From: Gyrodactylus bullatarudis
Lineage: Eukaryota > Platyhelminthes > Monogenea > Gyrodactylidea > Gyrodactylidae
Direction of reading: 5' to 3'
Assembly (NCBI GenBank): GCA_012064415.1
Contig: SSNU01000117.1
Coordinates: forward strand, 207,916-271,915
Length of the DNA stretch: 64,000 nucleotides
Of this stretch, positions 13,301 through 25,730 are shown in pieces. Within the stretch, counting starts at the first letter, position 1, and each line of letters opens with the position of its first letter. The translations under genes and the position numbers were made by a program. Under the pieces are notes generated by a model that had not been told where the DNA came from, ran no database searches, and was given only the letters and a program-made list of their open reading frames with translations.

Positions 13301-16300
13301 AATGCTATTCAAAATTGAATAGTTCTTAAAAAGGCTTATCAAATCTTTAGAACACCACCCGATTTTCAATAAATTATTCTCAATTACTGAATCGGACATG
13401 AAGGGTCTTATTTTCTTTTTAGTCATTTGCAAAAAGAACTGTATTTTTTACAGCTCCAATCTTGTATAATTTAGTTTATGCTGTTTCAGGATATCCTTTC
13501 TTCTTATTGATCTGGCTTCGTAAAATGCTTTTTGTTTGATTTCTGTATACTAATAAGTTATAAGTAATAACTTTAGCTTTAGTCGTCTTGTCAAAAAAAT
13601 TCTCTTAAACAAAGGTCACATCATCAATCATGTATATTTTTCTATACACCTGAACTCCAGGTCCTAAAGTGAGGTGATGTAGTAAAAAACTTGATTACAC
13701 ATCAAAGGACTATGTGATAAATTACTATACAATACACCTGAAACCTCATTAGGGATCTTCAGTAAGTCTTGGCCTTTATAAATAATTATTTGAGATACGA
13801 TATATTCTATGCCTCAATCTAGTTTAGTGTCTTGAAGTTGACCCAAATTGTTATTTTTTTGATCTGAAATCTCATTTGTGTTAAAGGCTATTTTAAAAGC
13901 TTGAATTTTACTAATTTCAAGAGAAGAATTTATTGAACAAGAATCTTGTACCAAAAAATTGGGAGAAATGCGTTCTAATAAATTGTTTTTCACTCAGAAA
14001 TTAATAAAAAATATTAAAACGAGGCTATTCTGCAATTAAATGCGTAGATTTGTCACGAAACAAGTTCAACTCACTTTTAGATTTGGTTGAGTAGCTCTTA
14101 AGAAATAAAAGTCTAGCATTTCTCCATGGCGTTTGCACACGTTTGAAGAATTAAAGAAATCTATCCATGCTAGTAACCGAGAGCTAGGATTCACCATAAT
14201 GTCGTTTGAGATCATTTTTACTACTTTTTAAATTTGTATTAGTGTAATCAATACAATGCAAAAAATAGGCATCTTGGTTTTTCAGAAGCTTCAGAGAAGA
14301 AAGGATGATACCGGCTGAATTCGATAATTTTGATGAAAAATATTGAGATTTCTTGAAACCAACTAAGATCGTATCAAACCACGATGAAAGTTTTAAAAAT
14401 ATTTCTTGCTTCAATTATTAAAAAAAACTATTTGATTTATTCAAAAATATGCTATCAATCTCTAGAAAGAACATTCAAGATATCTTTGGTAGTGTGGTCT
14501 GACGATTGTTATCTAACTCAATATCCAATAACCCAGATTTGCTCTGATGCTGTTTATGAGAACTTCCCGAAGAATAGTCCAAATATTGAATCAGCCCTCT
14601 ATCGGCATTTCGATTTTAGATTGAGTAACTCCATGGATACCTCAAGATCCGGAAATATCTTCTCTTGTGACCAAAGTAAACCAGATCTATTATTATCAGG
14701 AGAGGTAATTTTTATCTTAATTGCTATTCAGAGACATTTATAAACCTAATTTCTATTGCTAATTTCGAATGCATTTCTAATTTTAGACTAGAAGATCAAA
14801 AAATCAAGAAATTTCGAATCGTTCATGCGCGACAGATCAAACTGTGATTATTGAAGTAAGTAATGACGTTATCATGAGAAAAATTACTTGAATATAAAAT
14901 TTTTATATGCTTTTTATTAGAAGGTTTTTAATACTTCATTCAAAGAAATCAATATCGAAAAAATCAAATAGCTCAGAGTAATGAGAGGTTGATAGCTAAC
15001 ACAAAATTAGCTGACTAAGCGGTCGTATACGACCTTTGGTTTAGAAGGGGTTAAGGTTTATAAAATTCTTATCGATCAGCGCAGAATTCAAAGAATTATC
15101 CAGAAGAAATTAATCAGACTACGGTTTTTAAATTGCAAATACGCAATCAAGCTATTTTATTTTTAAATTCTGCGTTCTTTTTTATGATACCAAGTTGAAA
15201 AATTGTTAAACGATCAAAATTTTAAATATTGAATTAAGCTAAGAAATTAGTTAACTTTTCATCTTTCCCATATAGCAAGACTGCATTGAATTCGATACTG
15301 ATATTCTTGGTAAGTTGAAAGTCAGTTTTGATTAAATTCTATAGATTCATCCACTGAAAATATCATCGGAAGGGAAATTGCCGGAGTTGTCGAGAAACTA
15401 CAGGTGAGTCTATTGAAAATACAGTATTTTAACATCATTTCACTAAATTTTGTTCAAAATTAAGCTATTCGTGCTTTTGTAATGATTATGAATATATTTA
15501 GGAAATCAGGCCACTTATGGAATGAAAAATAAGAGAAATTTCATTTTTAACTAATTTTGAAAAAATCTGCTGTGATCCGAGTGATTCTGACACAGTTTTC
15601 ACGAAGATCACGAAGAAAACACAGATAAATGTCAAACTGACAGATTTTCAAAGTTGAAAATTCCATGATATAAAATAAAGTGTGCTCAAATAATTAGTTA
15701 TCACTCCCAAATAGTTTTATCAAAGAATAATTTATTTCAGATCATTTCAAAATTAAAAAAGGTGTTTTCGAATAATATTAAACAAAAATGCCAAAAAACC
15801 GATTATCTCCTATTCAAGAAACATAAAGTTGCTTGATATGAAGTTGGGAATCTATGATTTTTACGAAAACCTCGATATTTTAAATCACAAGAAAGCTGAA
15901 TAACATCGTAAAATTTTCGAGATCTGTTGAAATATCATTGATTTTCAAGTAGTGAAAATGATTTAAAAATTGAAATTCAACTCCCAAAAGATATGCATTA
16001 GATCAGATTCAGTTAAATTGATTTTCTTATCTAATCTTGATCCTAAAAAACTCTTTTGATCACCCTCCATCTTTTAAGTCAATAGAAATTTTCAGCTCAA
16101 AGTTCGAAAAAATGGGATTTCATAAAAATAAATTTTTTTCTACTAATAGTAAAAGTGGGCAACATGAGTAGGATTCCAGAAAATCTTTAACAAATTCGAA
16201 TTCTTGATGAATAAATCAAGATTTCTGTAAAAATGGTAGATTCTGTTTCGACCAGTGTTGGGATATCAAGCTTATCTGACTTTTAAAATATTCTCGATGC

Positions 16301-19300
16301 TAAATGGCCAAGGTTTCATAGAGACGCTTTATTAAACCTCATTTTATTTAGGCCAAGGTAGAAGTGTATGATAAGGTCCTCCGAATGGTCCGACTCAAGG
16401 TCTTCTTCTTCAAAGTTCAGCTTCCCAATTTATCTGTGCACAGAAAAAGTTTTGACGAAGACATGAGAAAAAATCCTATTTTCCACAGTGACTCGAATAT
16501 CCACGATAGAGATGTTGGCGGAGTGAAAAATCTCGATCACTGGATTCGCTTAGAAGTCAAGTTTCCGATTGAATATCCAGGTGTTGGTGCTATCCCGTCA
16601 TATCAAACTATCGAGGCCAGCTTTCACCAGACTCCTGAGATTGCACAGAAAATTCTTCAAGTTTGTTTTACTTAGCTAAGGCCCTTAAAGATCTTGAGAA
16701 ACTTTTTTCAAATGATATCGCTGTAAATGTTTAGTTTAGAACCCTTTTTTGAGCCCCAAGATTGCTAAACTTTCTATCTCAAGATGATCATGTTTTTTTC
16801 ATATTTTCCCTACTTCCCAATAATCTTTTGTGGCTGAATAAATTATACTCCATTCGAAACAATATTACTTTCGGCTTGAGTGCTCCACTGGTTCTCAAAG
16901 GAGTTAAAAAAGGATAATTTCCACAAGACTCGCTCACTTCAATAAAAATACGACTGTAGTTGAAACGAAGATGAGAATTTACTATTTTTACAAAAAAAAC
17001 TCAATAGAATTCTCCGGAATGTCAAGAATTTTTGAATTGAGCTTTTAGGTTATTGTAACCAAGCAAAGTCTGATAAAATTTGGCCGTTTTTTTTGGGCCG
17101 ATTTCAACTTCTTCAATATTGTGGCTCAAAATTTTTACTGCTTTCATGGAATTGAAGGGAAGAAATGTCATAAATTTTCCTGACTTTCCGGTTAAAAATA
17201 TTGAGTTTTTATTTAATTCTCATCCTGAAAAAATCGTAAAATTAAAAAGTGTGTAAAAATCCATGGTAGATCTCCGATTTTTGAAAGTTTTATATTTCAC
17301 TTAATCACCTCTTATTTTATTAGACCCTCAACTCAAAGAGTGCAGACCTCTGTAAAAATTCGAAACAATGCCTCGAGGTCGCCTTGATCGAACTCATTTC
17401 ATTATTGGAACGGACAAGGGTCAATCAGAATGACGTCAGTTTCACACTTTAACTCCGTCCTAATACATTTTGAGTGAAAAAAACTTTTTTTTCTTGCAGC
17501 GGGACATCAAGTCAAAGATGAGTTCATCTCTGCAAAAGAGAAATTTGACCAGAAATTGTGAAAATTTTCCAATAATAAAGTACTCTGGCGTTCATTTCAC
17601 CACAACTGGCCATCTTGTCGCTTTCAATATTGATGAAAATTCGCTCAATGAATCGAGAAAGATTGATACTTCTTCAGAATTGAAATTTGGTAAATTATTT
17701 GTGTTTATACAATCAGTGTGTATAATAGATTTGGAAAAAATTTTCCAAAATTTCTAAAATCGCCCATCGATATGATAAAAATATTTTAATATTTGTAGTT
17801 ATAGAAGAAAAAGTTTTATTCATCAAATGTACATTTCTTTATGGTTCATCAGTAGTGACACATAAATAATGATAAGAGTTTTAAATTCATTGAAAATAAT
17901 ATTTTACAAATTTTGAAAGAATCATAGTAAAAATTGAAAAATATAAGAATATAATGTGAGCTGAAAAAACACCTAAACTTTTCAATAAATAGCAACAGAG
18001 AAGAGAAAAGTGAAAAAGCTCGCATAGGCCAGAGTAATTGAAGATTGTAAGAGTAATTTTTCTGAACACACAGGTTTGGTTTAAAGTGATTGATGAAGAA
18101 TTTCTCCTTCACCCAATTTTAATATTATCTCACCATATTTCGCTCCAAAGTACATTTCAATGTTTCTGGAATAAAATAAAATTGGGAAAATTTTCAAATT
18201 AAAAACGTTTTTGACAGATTAAAATCGTAATATTCATGAAAAAATGAGAGAAATTTATTTTTAACTATTAAGAAAACAATTTTAATAGGATTTGAGCCAT
18301 TTTTGCAAATTTTTTGTTAGAGATACAAAATTCAAGTTAAAATTTTGAAAATAAAACATTAAAAAACGTTTTTAATTTGAAAATTTTCCAATTTTTTCCA
18401 GAAGCATCAGCTATTTTAGTAATTTTGGGAAATTTCGTCCAAGTCTATTGTATATTATACAAATATGATATTTCTCGCAAAAAACAAGAATTTCTGTGAA
18501 CATCTTCAGGCGAATTTAACTTTTCGTCTAATGTTGTTCCCAAATATCAGGATTGAACTTTTTTGAAATCGATAGAAAATTTTGGTATTTGAATATTCGA
18601 AAACGACCCAATTTTCCTACCGACCCCCCCCCCACAATTCAAAGCTGAAACAAAATTAATAAATGGACCAATGGAAGGCCTCAAAATATTTGCATTGTAA
18701 AAGTATATAAACGTTACCGGGTTAGAGTCTGAAGAGACCCGGCGAAATATAACGTTTATTACTATAATATACGCTTGTTTTCTCTAAACCTTCCTCGTGA
18801 GTTTAGATCCTAACGAAAATCTTGAAATTCATTTCACGCAAGTCAAACTGCTTTATTTTATCGATTTTATTGGAAGGTAGGTTGATTCACTTAAATGCGA
18901 ATCTCTAAACCTGCTCATGCGCAAATTCTCTTGACATCAATGAGTGCTCATTATTTTATTTAGAATCCATTGTTATTTTTTCACCATGTAACACTCTTTC
19001 AGTATCCTAGAGCTATAGGTAGATAGGTTACAAAAAGGGAACCTAGAAAAATAGGAAAAATATTTTTGAAAGATGGCACTAGCAATTTTTAGCAAAATTA
19101 ATGAGTACACCTACTCAATATGAAGATTATGACGAAATTTCAAGGTTTATACAAAATTCTCATTTTTTTCATCAACAAAATTGCGATACATTTCAAATCG
19201 TTCAGCAGTTGACTTTCAATTTCTTGATCATTTTCACTCATCTGTTTTGTAGTTTCCTTGGTCCTAGTCCGTTAATATGAGAATAAAAAATATGAATTGG

Positions 19301-22300
19301 AATTAAATTTTCTTTAATCAGTTGATTTTTCTTTTTCAGGTAGAGATAAAGACCAGAGGGGCAAACAAAAAAAGGTTTGTTTTTAAAGTCAACTAAACAC
19401 CTGTCCAAATAACTTTGGGCCATTTCTTTCCATAGACTTCCCAGTTGATTTTACAATACCTCTCAAATTCAGGACTATGTACTGACTTGAAGCTAAAGTA
19501 TGGCGCCAGTCGCCTGTCAAAAGATTATCCTGCCTATATAAGTAAGTTTTTTATTAAGAATCTCTGTTCTAGACAACCAGTCAATGGCCATTTATGATTT
19601 CTCTTATATGACTTTTCTGGAGAAGTCACTCGGAATAAATTATGAGTAAGGCTGCAGTCCTTTTAATCTTTCAGCTTGAACGTTGAGAATCTGGTCAAAA
19701 TGTGTCAAAACAACTACAATTTGGTTGTCAACCTATCCACAAGAATCGATTTATGCCAGGTTAGTTAAATATTTACAAAATATTACTGAACAAGACGATA
19801 TCATTTCTGTCTCATTCATGTTTTTCTCTATTGAAAGAATTTTTTAAAAATTTCTGAAATCAGCAAAAACTTCTCTACTAAAGTGTAAAATTTCATTGAG
19901 TAGGAAAATAATACGATTTGTAAGATTTTGTTAGTTTTACGGTGAAAAATTCTGAGTTGAATTATCAAATATTTGTACGACTCTAGACCTAGCTCTTTTA
20001 TTAGTTCTGGGACTTTTGTGTGACTCTGGCCAAAAGTGCCTCTTTCGTTAATGTCTCGCTACCTCGCCAACTGCCACCAATCGCAAAATTACCATTCGGC
20101 AAAGAGTTTTTGGAAATTTGGTAAGTCAATCCAACTTTTTTAGTTCCTCAAAACAAATAAATAACCAGTAAATAAGACGTTTAAAATTGAAAAATTCAAA
20201 ATCATATACTAGTTCTTTTTCCTCATCGCTCGGTGTGGTGTAGTGGTATTTCTCTCACCTCTCATCCGGACCTTCATCCCTTCGGTCCTAGGTTCAAACC
20301 CTCCCACACTTTAGACACTCTTAGTACAATCATTAATCTTTGTCTTAGTAAGAACTATTCTGATTGGTCAGTTCAAAATATGACCTATTAGAATATATGC
20401 TCTTTTAAAATGTATAGAACAAAATATATTCCCTGACAACTTTTTAACCCTTATCCCCGCAATGATTTTGGATACTCCATTGTGTTTGTTTTGAGAAATA
20501 GTCCTTTCGAACAAAATATAACTTTTCTAGGCCCTAATTATGATTGACTGGACATCTTCTTTTCTAGGCAGAATCATTTCCTGAGCATTTGCGATATACA
20601 ATCGCTGGCCCTTCTTAGCTTGATTGTCCTATCCCTGGATCGGATTCAATTTCCAAAGATCTCTGTCCTCGATCGGAAAGCTCTTGACTTCCAATTTGAC
20701 AATCGTCATTTAAACAGGTTCCGGCACAAAACCCACTCTGTCCAGGGGAGTTTTGTTAAGAGTAAAAAGGTAAACTTCTATACATTCTAGCTATTCCTTG
20801 TATTCTCAAACTTTACATTCGTAAATGATTTATTATAATAACTATTACAATAACTAATGCATGAAACATATACATTGAAACTTGAGTATTGAGTTGCCAA
20901 CCTATTTGTTTTTATTGGTAGACAAATCAGTCTGGGATGGTCTTAGTTTCTTTCCTCAGGATTGAGATCAAAAATAAATAAAATTAAGTTAAATCGCGTC
21001 TAAAGATGATGACTTGATCAATGAATAGGTGCGATAAACAAAGTAAAATATGCATTTTTAACTTTTTAATTTAAAATTATTTCCCAGACAATTTTTTTCA
21101 TAACTCGCATCCGATCTTTTATCTACCATATGGTTTGTGAATACGCTGATTACAAATCAGTTGTTTTAATGCAACTATTTTTGGTTCAGGAGTTATCGAT
21201 CGAAAATTGAGTCATTTCTTGATCTAAAAACTATCTTTGAAGCTTTAGCAGATAGATCTTCCTCCCGATTGTCAGCTTCTAATCATTTCAATTTTCCTAA
21301 ATCGATAAAAGTTCTGAGCTCAAAGATTGAAAAAACATTGAAATTTTGTAAAATTATCAACTAGCTTAGGATAACCTAATCTAATTCATTCATCTTTCAG
21401 ATAATTTTCGAGGAAATGGATATTTTCCAAAAGGTATTCTCCCCTTTCTTCCATAGAATCGTATTAATCAAAATTTGTCATTGATTTCTCACTATTCTTT
21501 CATGTTTTTTTTTCAAATCTACAATATTAATTATACTTGGACCATATTAAGAAATATCTTTCCTGTGGAAACTATCAAAAGTCCAATTCTTGACTGGATT
21601 CTTTTGGAATGCCAGTTTTGAATGGGTCCGGTTCCTTGAGAACTACAAGATATAATCATTTTTTAATGATCTTTTATCAAACCTGAACCTATAATAAATC
21701 TAAACCTAATACAATGATGATCAAGACTTGATAAATTTGTTCGAAATTAAAATTTTCCGATCCGTTTAATCTAGTGGAAAAATTAGGCTCAAAACTGAGC
21801 TATCTCGTGGTCTTACCAAGTGGATCAACAATCCATTGTAATTTGAAACAAAACGATTCTCAAATGTTGAAAAAACCTCATGTTTTAATAATTTCTATTG
21901 ACTTTTCATCAGAAGAGTTGCCGGAAAAATCCAACAAACAAGGAATCCATGAACATTTCAGTAGACTTGAACACTGAAATTAATTGTGAGAAGCATTTGG
22001 TATTTCTGATGAACTAGAGTTTATTAATTTCCCCGCTCCCCTTTCATTTAGATCCAATGAAAGAAGAAGACTCCGATGGAAAGAGTAGATCCTTGAGCTG
22101 TTCAGAGAATCCAATTGAACAGTCTACCGATGTTAACCTGTCTTCGATGCAGCCCTATGATACTGAAGGTTACGAAAAGCCAAAGTTTGTAGCATTCAGA
22201 AATAAAAATCTATTAATAAATAGTTAATATAGATTCAGTCATTTTGGGTGATTTTATTCGTAGACATGCTCAATGCTTTTATCACCCATTAGAGAATAAT

Positions 22301-24986
22301 AGTAATCTTGGAAATAATCAATATTCTTAGCAAATAGAAAACTCCAGATTTGTAAACTTTAGAATGAAAAAAACACTAGAGAAAAATATAGAAAAAGATT
22401 GATTTACTATTTTTCCAATAATTCAGACAAAGAATCGAAACAACTAAACAAAAGACAAAGCCAGACTCCAAATGTTGGGCCCTATCCCCAGGAACCTATG
22501 CTGAGCACTGCAGGTAATTTCATAAATATTTATTTAACTAATGAAATTCAGGTTTGTTAAAAACGAAGAGATTGATAAACTCAACCATTATATCATCAAC
22601 TACTCAGAGATCCTTCAAGCATGGAATATGCTCTCAAAGCGTACTCAATTGCTCAAGCACTGGCATACTCTAAAAGCGGAACATTTCGAAAAGGCAACAG
22701 AGATCTTACAAAAGTTGAATACGCCAATAACACAATCATCTGATGGTCCTGTATACATCTCACCGAATATTTGGTCAAATAGAAAAGACTATAGGCCATC
22801 AGATCAGTTCAAATCGTGGACCACTTCATGTCTCTCCAACTCGTCATCTCAGGATGAGTACATCTCCATGAGTATATCCGAGAGTAGTCACAAGAAGAAT
22901 CGTTCCATCAGTAAGAAATCCAACAACTCAAATCGTATGACAATAAAGTCACGAAATCAATTCTCAAAGCATTTGTATGAGAATCAGGTTATTTCTCTTC
23001 TACTCACCTCTTCTGCAAGCATATCGATTCGGGACTTTGTGCAACGAGTAATTTATTTTGGCTATCTTTGAAGCTTTAGCAGATAGAGTTTAGGCAATTG
23101 CTTTTTTTATATTCTACAAGCATGATTACTCGATAAAAGTTTAGGTACGGTTGTACCTCCGTAATAACTGTACCTCTCTCGCCCCTGAAGAATAATATTT
23201 ATCATAATTGTATACTAATGATTTTTAATTTTTTAATCAATGAAAAATATTCATATAGGCTACTGATTAGACTTGGACGAAATTTCGCAAAAAAATTACT
23301 TAAATCGCCCATCGATATTAAAAAAACAGTAATGGAGTAGAATAAGTGTAGAAAAATTTTCCAGTCCAAAAAGGTGCGTCTTGCGTACCTATTTGCATGT
23401 CAGTCACACATTCCTTCTCTATCCCTCTTTGTTTGATGATGTAAGCCCCCCTTATTATTTACCCTAAGAAATTAATAAAAACAACATTTTCAAATCTAAA
23501 TATCTTTGGTTAGATGAAAGATATTTCAAAATGCTATCAGTATTAGAAAATTACGCTCTTTAAGATGATCTGAGTTGCAGAATTATATCTGGAATAATAA
23601 GCGAGATAGAATATTACTTATTATTACGTATTTTATAATTTTGATTTACTCGATTAATAAGTTTCACCTATCTTTGTTTAAAACAAAAGTTACTAAGTTA
23701 TTTGATCCTAGTAACAAGTGTTCCCCCCAGAAGCTCATTCCCTTTCAGCAACAAATGGTAACTGTTAGATGCTTGTAAATTTTGGAAAATATAGTACTGT
23801 ATTTTCAATATAATGTTCATATTCTATCTCACTTATTATTCCAGATATAATTCTGCAACTCAGATCATCTTAAAGAGCGTAATTTTCTAATACTGATAGC
23901 ATTTTGAAATATCTTTCATCTAACCAAAGATATTTAGATTTGAAAATGTTGTTTTTATTAATTTCTTAGGGTAAATAATAAGGGGGGCTTACATCATCAA
24001 ACAAAGAGGGATAGAGAAGGAATGTGTGACTGACATGCAAATAGGTACGCAAGACGCACCTTTTTGGACTGGAAAATTTTTCTACACTTATTCTACTCCA
24101 TTACCGAAAAAACTAATCTTCAAGAATTTAAATATAATCCCACCAAATTTCGCTTCATGCTTCTGGAATAAGATAAACATAATTGTGAATTTTTTTAATT
24201 TAGAACGTTTTTTATTGTTATATTTATAATTTTATCTTGAATTCGAATTATTTCTTTACATAAAGTTGTAAAAATGACTCAAATCCTTTTAGTTGTTTTT
24301 TCAATAGCTTAAAATGAAATTTCTCTAATTTTTCATGAATATTAAATATATTTAATAGGTCAAAAAACGTTTTTAATTTAAAAATTTTCACAATTTTGTT
24401 CATCTTATTCCTGAAGCATGGAAAGGTATTTTTAATTGAAATTTGGTGGGATTATATTTAAATTCTTGAAGATTAGTTTTTTCATATCGATGGGCGTTTC
24501 AAGTAATATTTTGCAAAATTTCCTTCAAGTCTAGTACTGATAGATTGCTTAAATTGAATTATTTGTGATCACAATTATTACAGAGGTACAACTGTACTTT
24601 TAGTATTAAAAATATCTCCTCACGTGTAACTGAATGATTTCTTTCAATTTCAGGAAGCAGATTCGAGTGAGAATGTTGATGTCTTCCCAAAGGTGTCCTT
24701 AATGTCGAAATGTTACCTATGTGACGAATCCAACACGGAACAACAGGGCCACAAGTTACCGTGCGAAAATTGTGGATCCGGTTCAGGGGAAAAACGTCCT
24801 GGTAGTATCTCAACTTGTTCTATTTGTCGAGTTAAATGCAAGGGTCTCATAACAATGTGCCAAAAATGTCAACACGGCGGCCACCTCGAGCATATTTTAA
24901 ACTGGTTCAAAGGTCGCTCACAGTGTCCAAATATCAACTGTGCCTGTCAGTGTATTGACCATCTATCAGACTATATGATGAAATGA
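4381..24986 (+). CDS. WDR59: WDR59, GATOR2 subunit (mTORC1 nutrient signalling)
   Basis: WDR59 is part of GATOR2 at the lysosome, which relays amino-acid sufficiency to mTORC1. Twenty-four exons, 1271 residues (human about 974): 4381-4502, 4946-5072, 8445-8667, 8997-9349, 12856-13063, 14466-14704, 14787-14855, 15276-15309, 15345-15403, 16352-16660, 17324-17434, 17500-17689, 19340-19374, 19436-19541, 19573-19645, 19675-19759, 20005-20120, 20568-20769, 21401-21433, 21913-21985, 22052-22184, 22427-22513, 22552-23047, 24654-24986. The first six encode the degenerate WD40 propeller (IWDVRGPNKPS, LVVWSDDC). Exon 10 carries the RWD domain (VKFPIEYPG). Exon 12 matches the GVHFTTTGHLVAF motif region, and exons 17-18 the helical region. 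Exon 24 is the C-terminal RING-like zinc finger with many Cys and the HGGHLEHILNWF motif. Exon 20, the ends of exons 21 and 23, and the 35-nt exon 13 are least certain. Introns range from 29 nt to 3.5 kb and hold most mobile elements here. Confidence 0.9.
6925..7330 (-). mobile_element. Penelope-like retroelement relic (GIY-YIG end)
   Basis: On the minus strand this stretch encodes a broken but readable KFQCDCKGSYIGRTIRKLS segment followed by DHLKKDTAETR. It aligns with the better copy at 45.66-46.02 kb and has lost four residues (TRSH) in between. Cys-rich YIG context of this kind is the GIY-YIG endonuclease of Penelope-like elements. Further upstream, about 7330-7200, an NIPNFYVNKASKLRYKNYL segment probably precedes the endonuclease. 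Stops and frame breaks show it is dead. Its 3' end carries a hammerhead-like motif. Confidence 0.7.
6934..6975 (-). ncRNA. Hammerhead ribozyme motif (degenerate)
   Basis: Minus strand: CTGATGA core, eight-base spacer, GAAA, a six-base palindrome TGTACA, then TT, giving an AUU cleavage triplet. Stem I is CCACGA against TGGTG: four of five pairs form, with one G-G mismatch. Stem II is lost here, so activity is doubtful. It occupies the same place in the element as the copies at 17.8 and 45.5 kb. Confidence 0.55.
9944..10551 (-). pseudogene. Tigger/pogo-type transposase, 5'-truncated
   Basis: C-terminal two-thirds of a DDE_1 transposase of the pogo/Tigger branch of Tc1/mariner. Exon A is 10551-10428; a 59-nt GT-AG intron (10427-10369) follows; exon B is 10368-9944 with its stop. 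Readable motifs: ILFCVSATGNKSPLLFI, PRCFGG, AWMTREIFEEWL, the second catalytic Asp in LLILDNFNGHK, and the third in STSLIQPLDQGIIKSF, 30 residues further on (DDxD spacing). The helix-turn-helix DNA-binding half is not seen upstream, so the copy is probably dead, but the remaining frame has no stops. It lies antisense inside WDR59 intron 4. Domestication is possible but unsupported. Confidence 0.8.
12262..12800. mobile_element. MITE, family 1 (TA-flanked)
   Basis: About 540 bp with inverted ends: TTGATATGATGTTGGG at the left and the complementary CCAACTTTATATCAA at the right, continuing imperfectly inward for about 40 bp. No coding capacity. The same ends bound the elements at 27530-28073 and 49381-49649. 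TA at the outer edges suggests a Tc1/mariner-type MITE. Confidence 0.65.
17794..18116 (-). mobile_element. Penelope-like 3'-end insertion with target duplication
   Basis: A 323-bp 5'-truncated insertion flanked by the perfect direct repeat TTTTAATATT at 17784-17793 and 18117-18126. On the minus strand it matches the 3' parts of the elements at 45.5-46.0 and 54.4-54.75 kb (GGGTGAAGGAGAAATTC and downstream) and ends with the hammerhead-like motif at 17817-17859. It carries no intact domain. Confidence 0.75.
17817..17859 (-). ncRNA. Hammerhead ribozyme motif (degenerate)
   Basis: Minus strand: CTGATGA, eight-base spacer, GAAA, palindromic TGTACA stem III, TT. Stem I pairs CACTA with TGATG: three Watson-Crick pairs, one G-U and one A-C mismatch. 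Stem II does not form, so it is probably an inactive copy. Confidence 0.5.
20233..20309 (+). repeat. tRNA-like sequence, pol III A/B boxes
   Basis: Seventy-seven bases in WDR59 intron 17. GTGTGG at the start pairs with CCACAC at the end. An A-box-like TGGTGTAGTGGTA and a B-box-like GGTTCAAACCC are present, with a GGACC/GGTCC hairpin where a variable arm would be. D and anticodon stems do not form convincingly. It is probably a tRNA-derived SINE head or tRNA pseudogene rather than a working tRNA. Confidence 0.4.
23268..24533. mobile_element. MITE, family 2, carrying a nested foldback element
   Basis: Outer element in the last WDR59 intron. The left end reads TAGACTTGGACGAAATTTCG, the right end is its imperfect complement finishing CAAGTCTA, and TA is at both edges. 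Matching internal blocks (ATCGCCCATCGATAT and complement; a ~75-bp arm around 24115-24190 against 24385-24480) make most of the MITE itself palindromic. A separate inverted-repeat element sits inside at 23327-24106. Confidence 0.72.
23327..24106. mobile_element. Foldback element, 288-bp near-perfect arms
   Basis: Arms 23327-23614 and 23819-24106 are almost identical inverted copies separated by about 204 bp; I saw one mismatch near the inner end and one near the outer end. Ends read CAGTAATGGAGTAG and complement. Poly-A runs (AAAAAA) flank both sides. Nothing coding is inside. The near identity points to recent insertion; a transcript through WDR59 would form a long hairpin. Confidence 0.8.
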
Positions 24987-25730
24987 GAAATGATGAGAAA
25001 AAATGATGAAATTCAAGATTTTCTTTTTCTAATTAAATTTTATTTTTAATCATTTGCTAAATCATTATGAAATTATAAAGCAACTATCCAATTGATTCCG
25101 TAAAAGAATGAACCGATCCGTAAAAGAAAATCAGTCACCTTACGACATGATATGACGCGAGATAAACTTGATGTTTCACGTTTCATTAAGTTTATAATAG
25201 AATACTAATTATTAGTAACTACATTTGATCTTGTGAGATGAAATGCCAAAATTTTCTCAAAAATGGATTTTTTCTCTCCATATGGTGATCTATAGATTCC
25301 AAGAAATCTTTTTTTAAATTCGATATTCTGAAGAATTGAGAATTTTATAAAAATCATAAATTCCCATCTTCATCCGACGAAATTAGAGGACAATTAAACG
25401 AATTTAGTGAAGAGCAATACAAAATTAGTAAACATTTGACAAAATTAGAATAGAGTTGATCGTAATTGAAAAAGGGAGAAGACAAAAAAAGTGGACAATT
25501 ATACGAATTTAGAAAAACAGTTTTTCGTTTTTAAGCGAATAGTGTTCAAAATTAGTGAAATGAGATAATTACAGGTTACCTTTTATACAAAACTAGTGGA
25601 CAGCTTTACATTTTTAGGCGATTTTTTTTCGTTATTACAGGAGACTTCCAATATTAGTAAAGAGGCTAATCGAAATTAGAGGAATCCTTTTTTTTATTAA
25701 AAAATATTTCGAGTATAATACGGATAAATA

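Larger units (their letters stand above)
17726..18447. mobile_element. MITE, family 2, split by a Penelope insertion
   Basis: The left end starts TAGATTTGG and carries the family block around ATCGCCCATCGATAT; the right end finishes TTTCGTCCAAGTCTA. The same ends bound the elements at 23268-24533 and 57422-57825. TA sits at both outer edges. A Penelope-like fragment interrupts it at 17794-18116. Confidence 0.65.
17690..19339 (+). other. WDR59 intron 12, 1650 bp
   Basis: Holds a family-2 MITE (17726-18447) with a Penelope fragment inserted in it, then an LTR-like stretch at about 18695-18830 with a TATAAA-like box. The remainder is degraded repeat. Confidence 0.65.

Noticed and set aside
17849..18112. 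87-codon minus-strand frame rich in F, L and S
   Set aside because: Lies wholly inside the Penelope 3' insertion; it is untranslated-type sequence shared with other copies.
21774..21977. 67-codon frame as a WDR59 exon
   Set aside because: Its frame does not join exon 19 (phase 0) at any AG; the 21913-21985 exon in another frame joins both neighbours.
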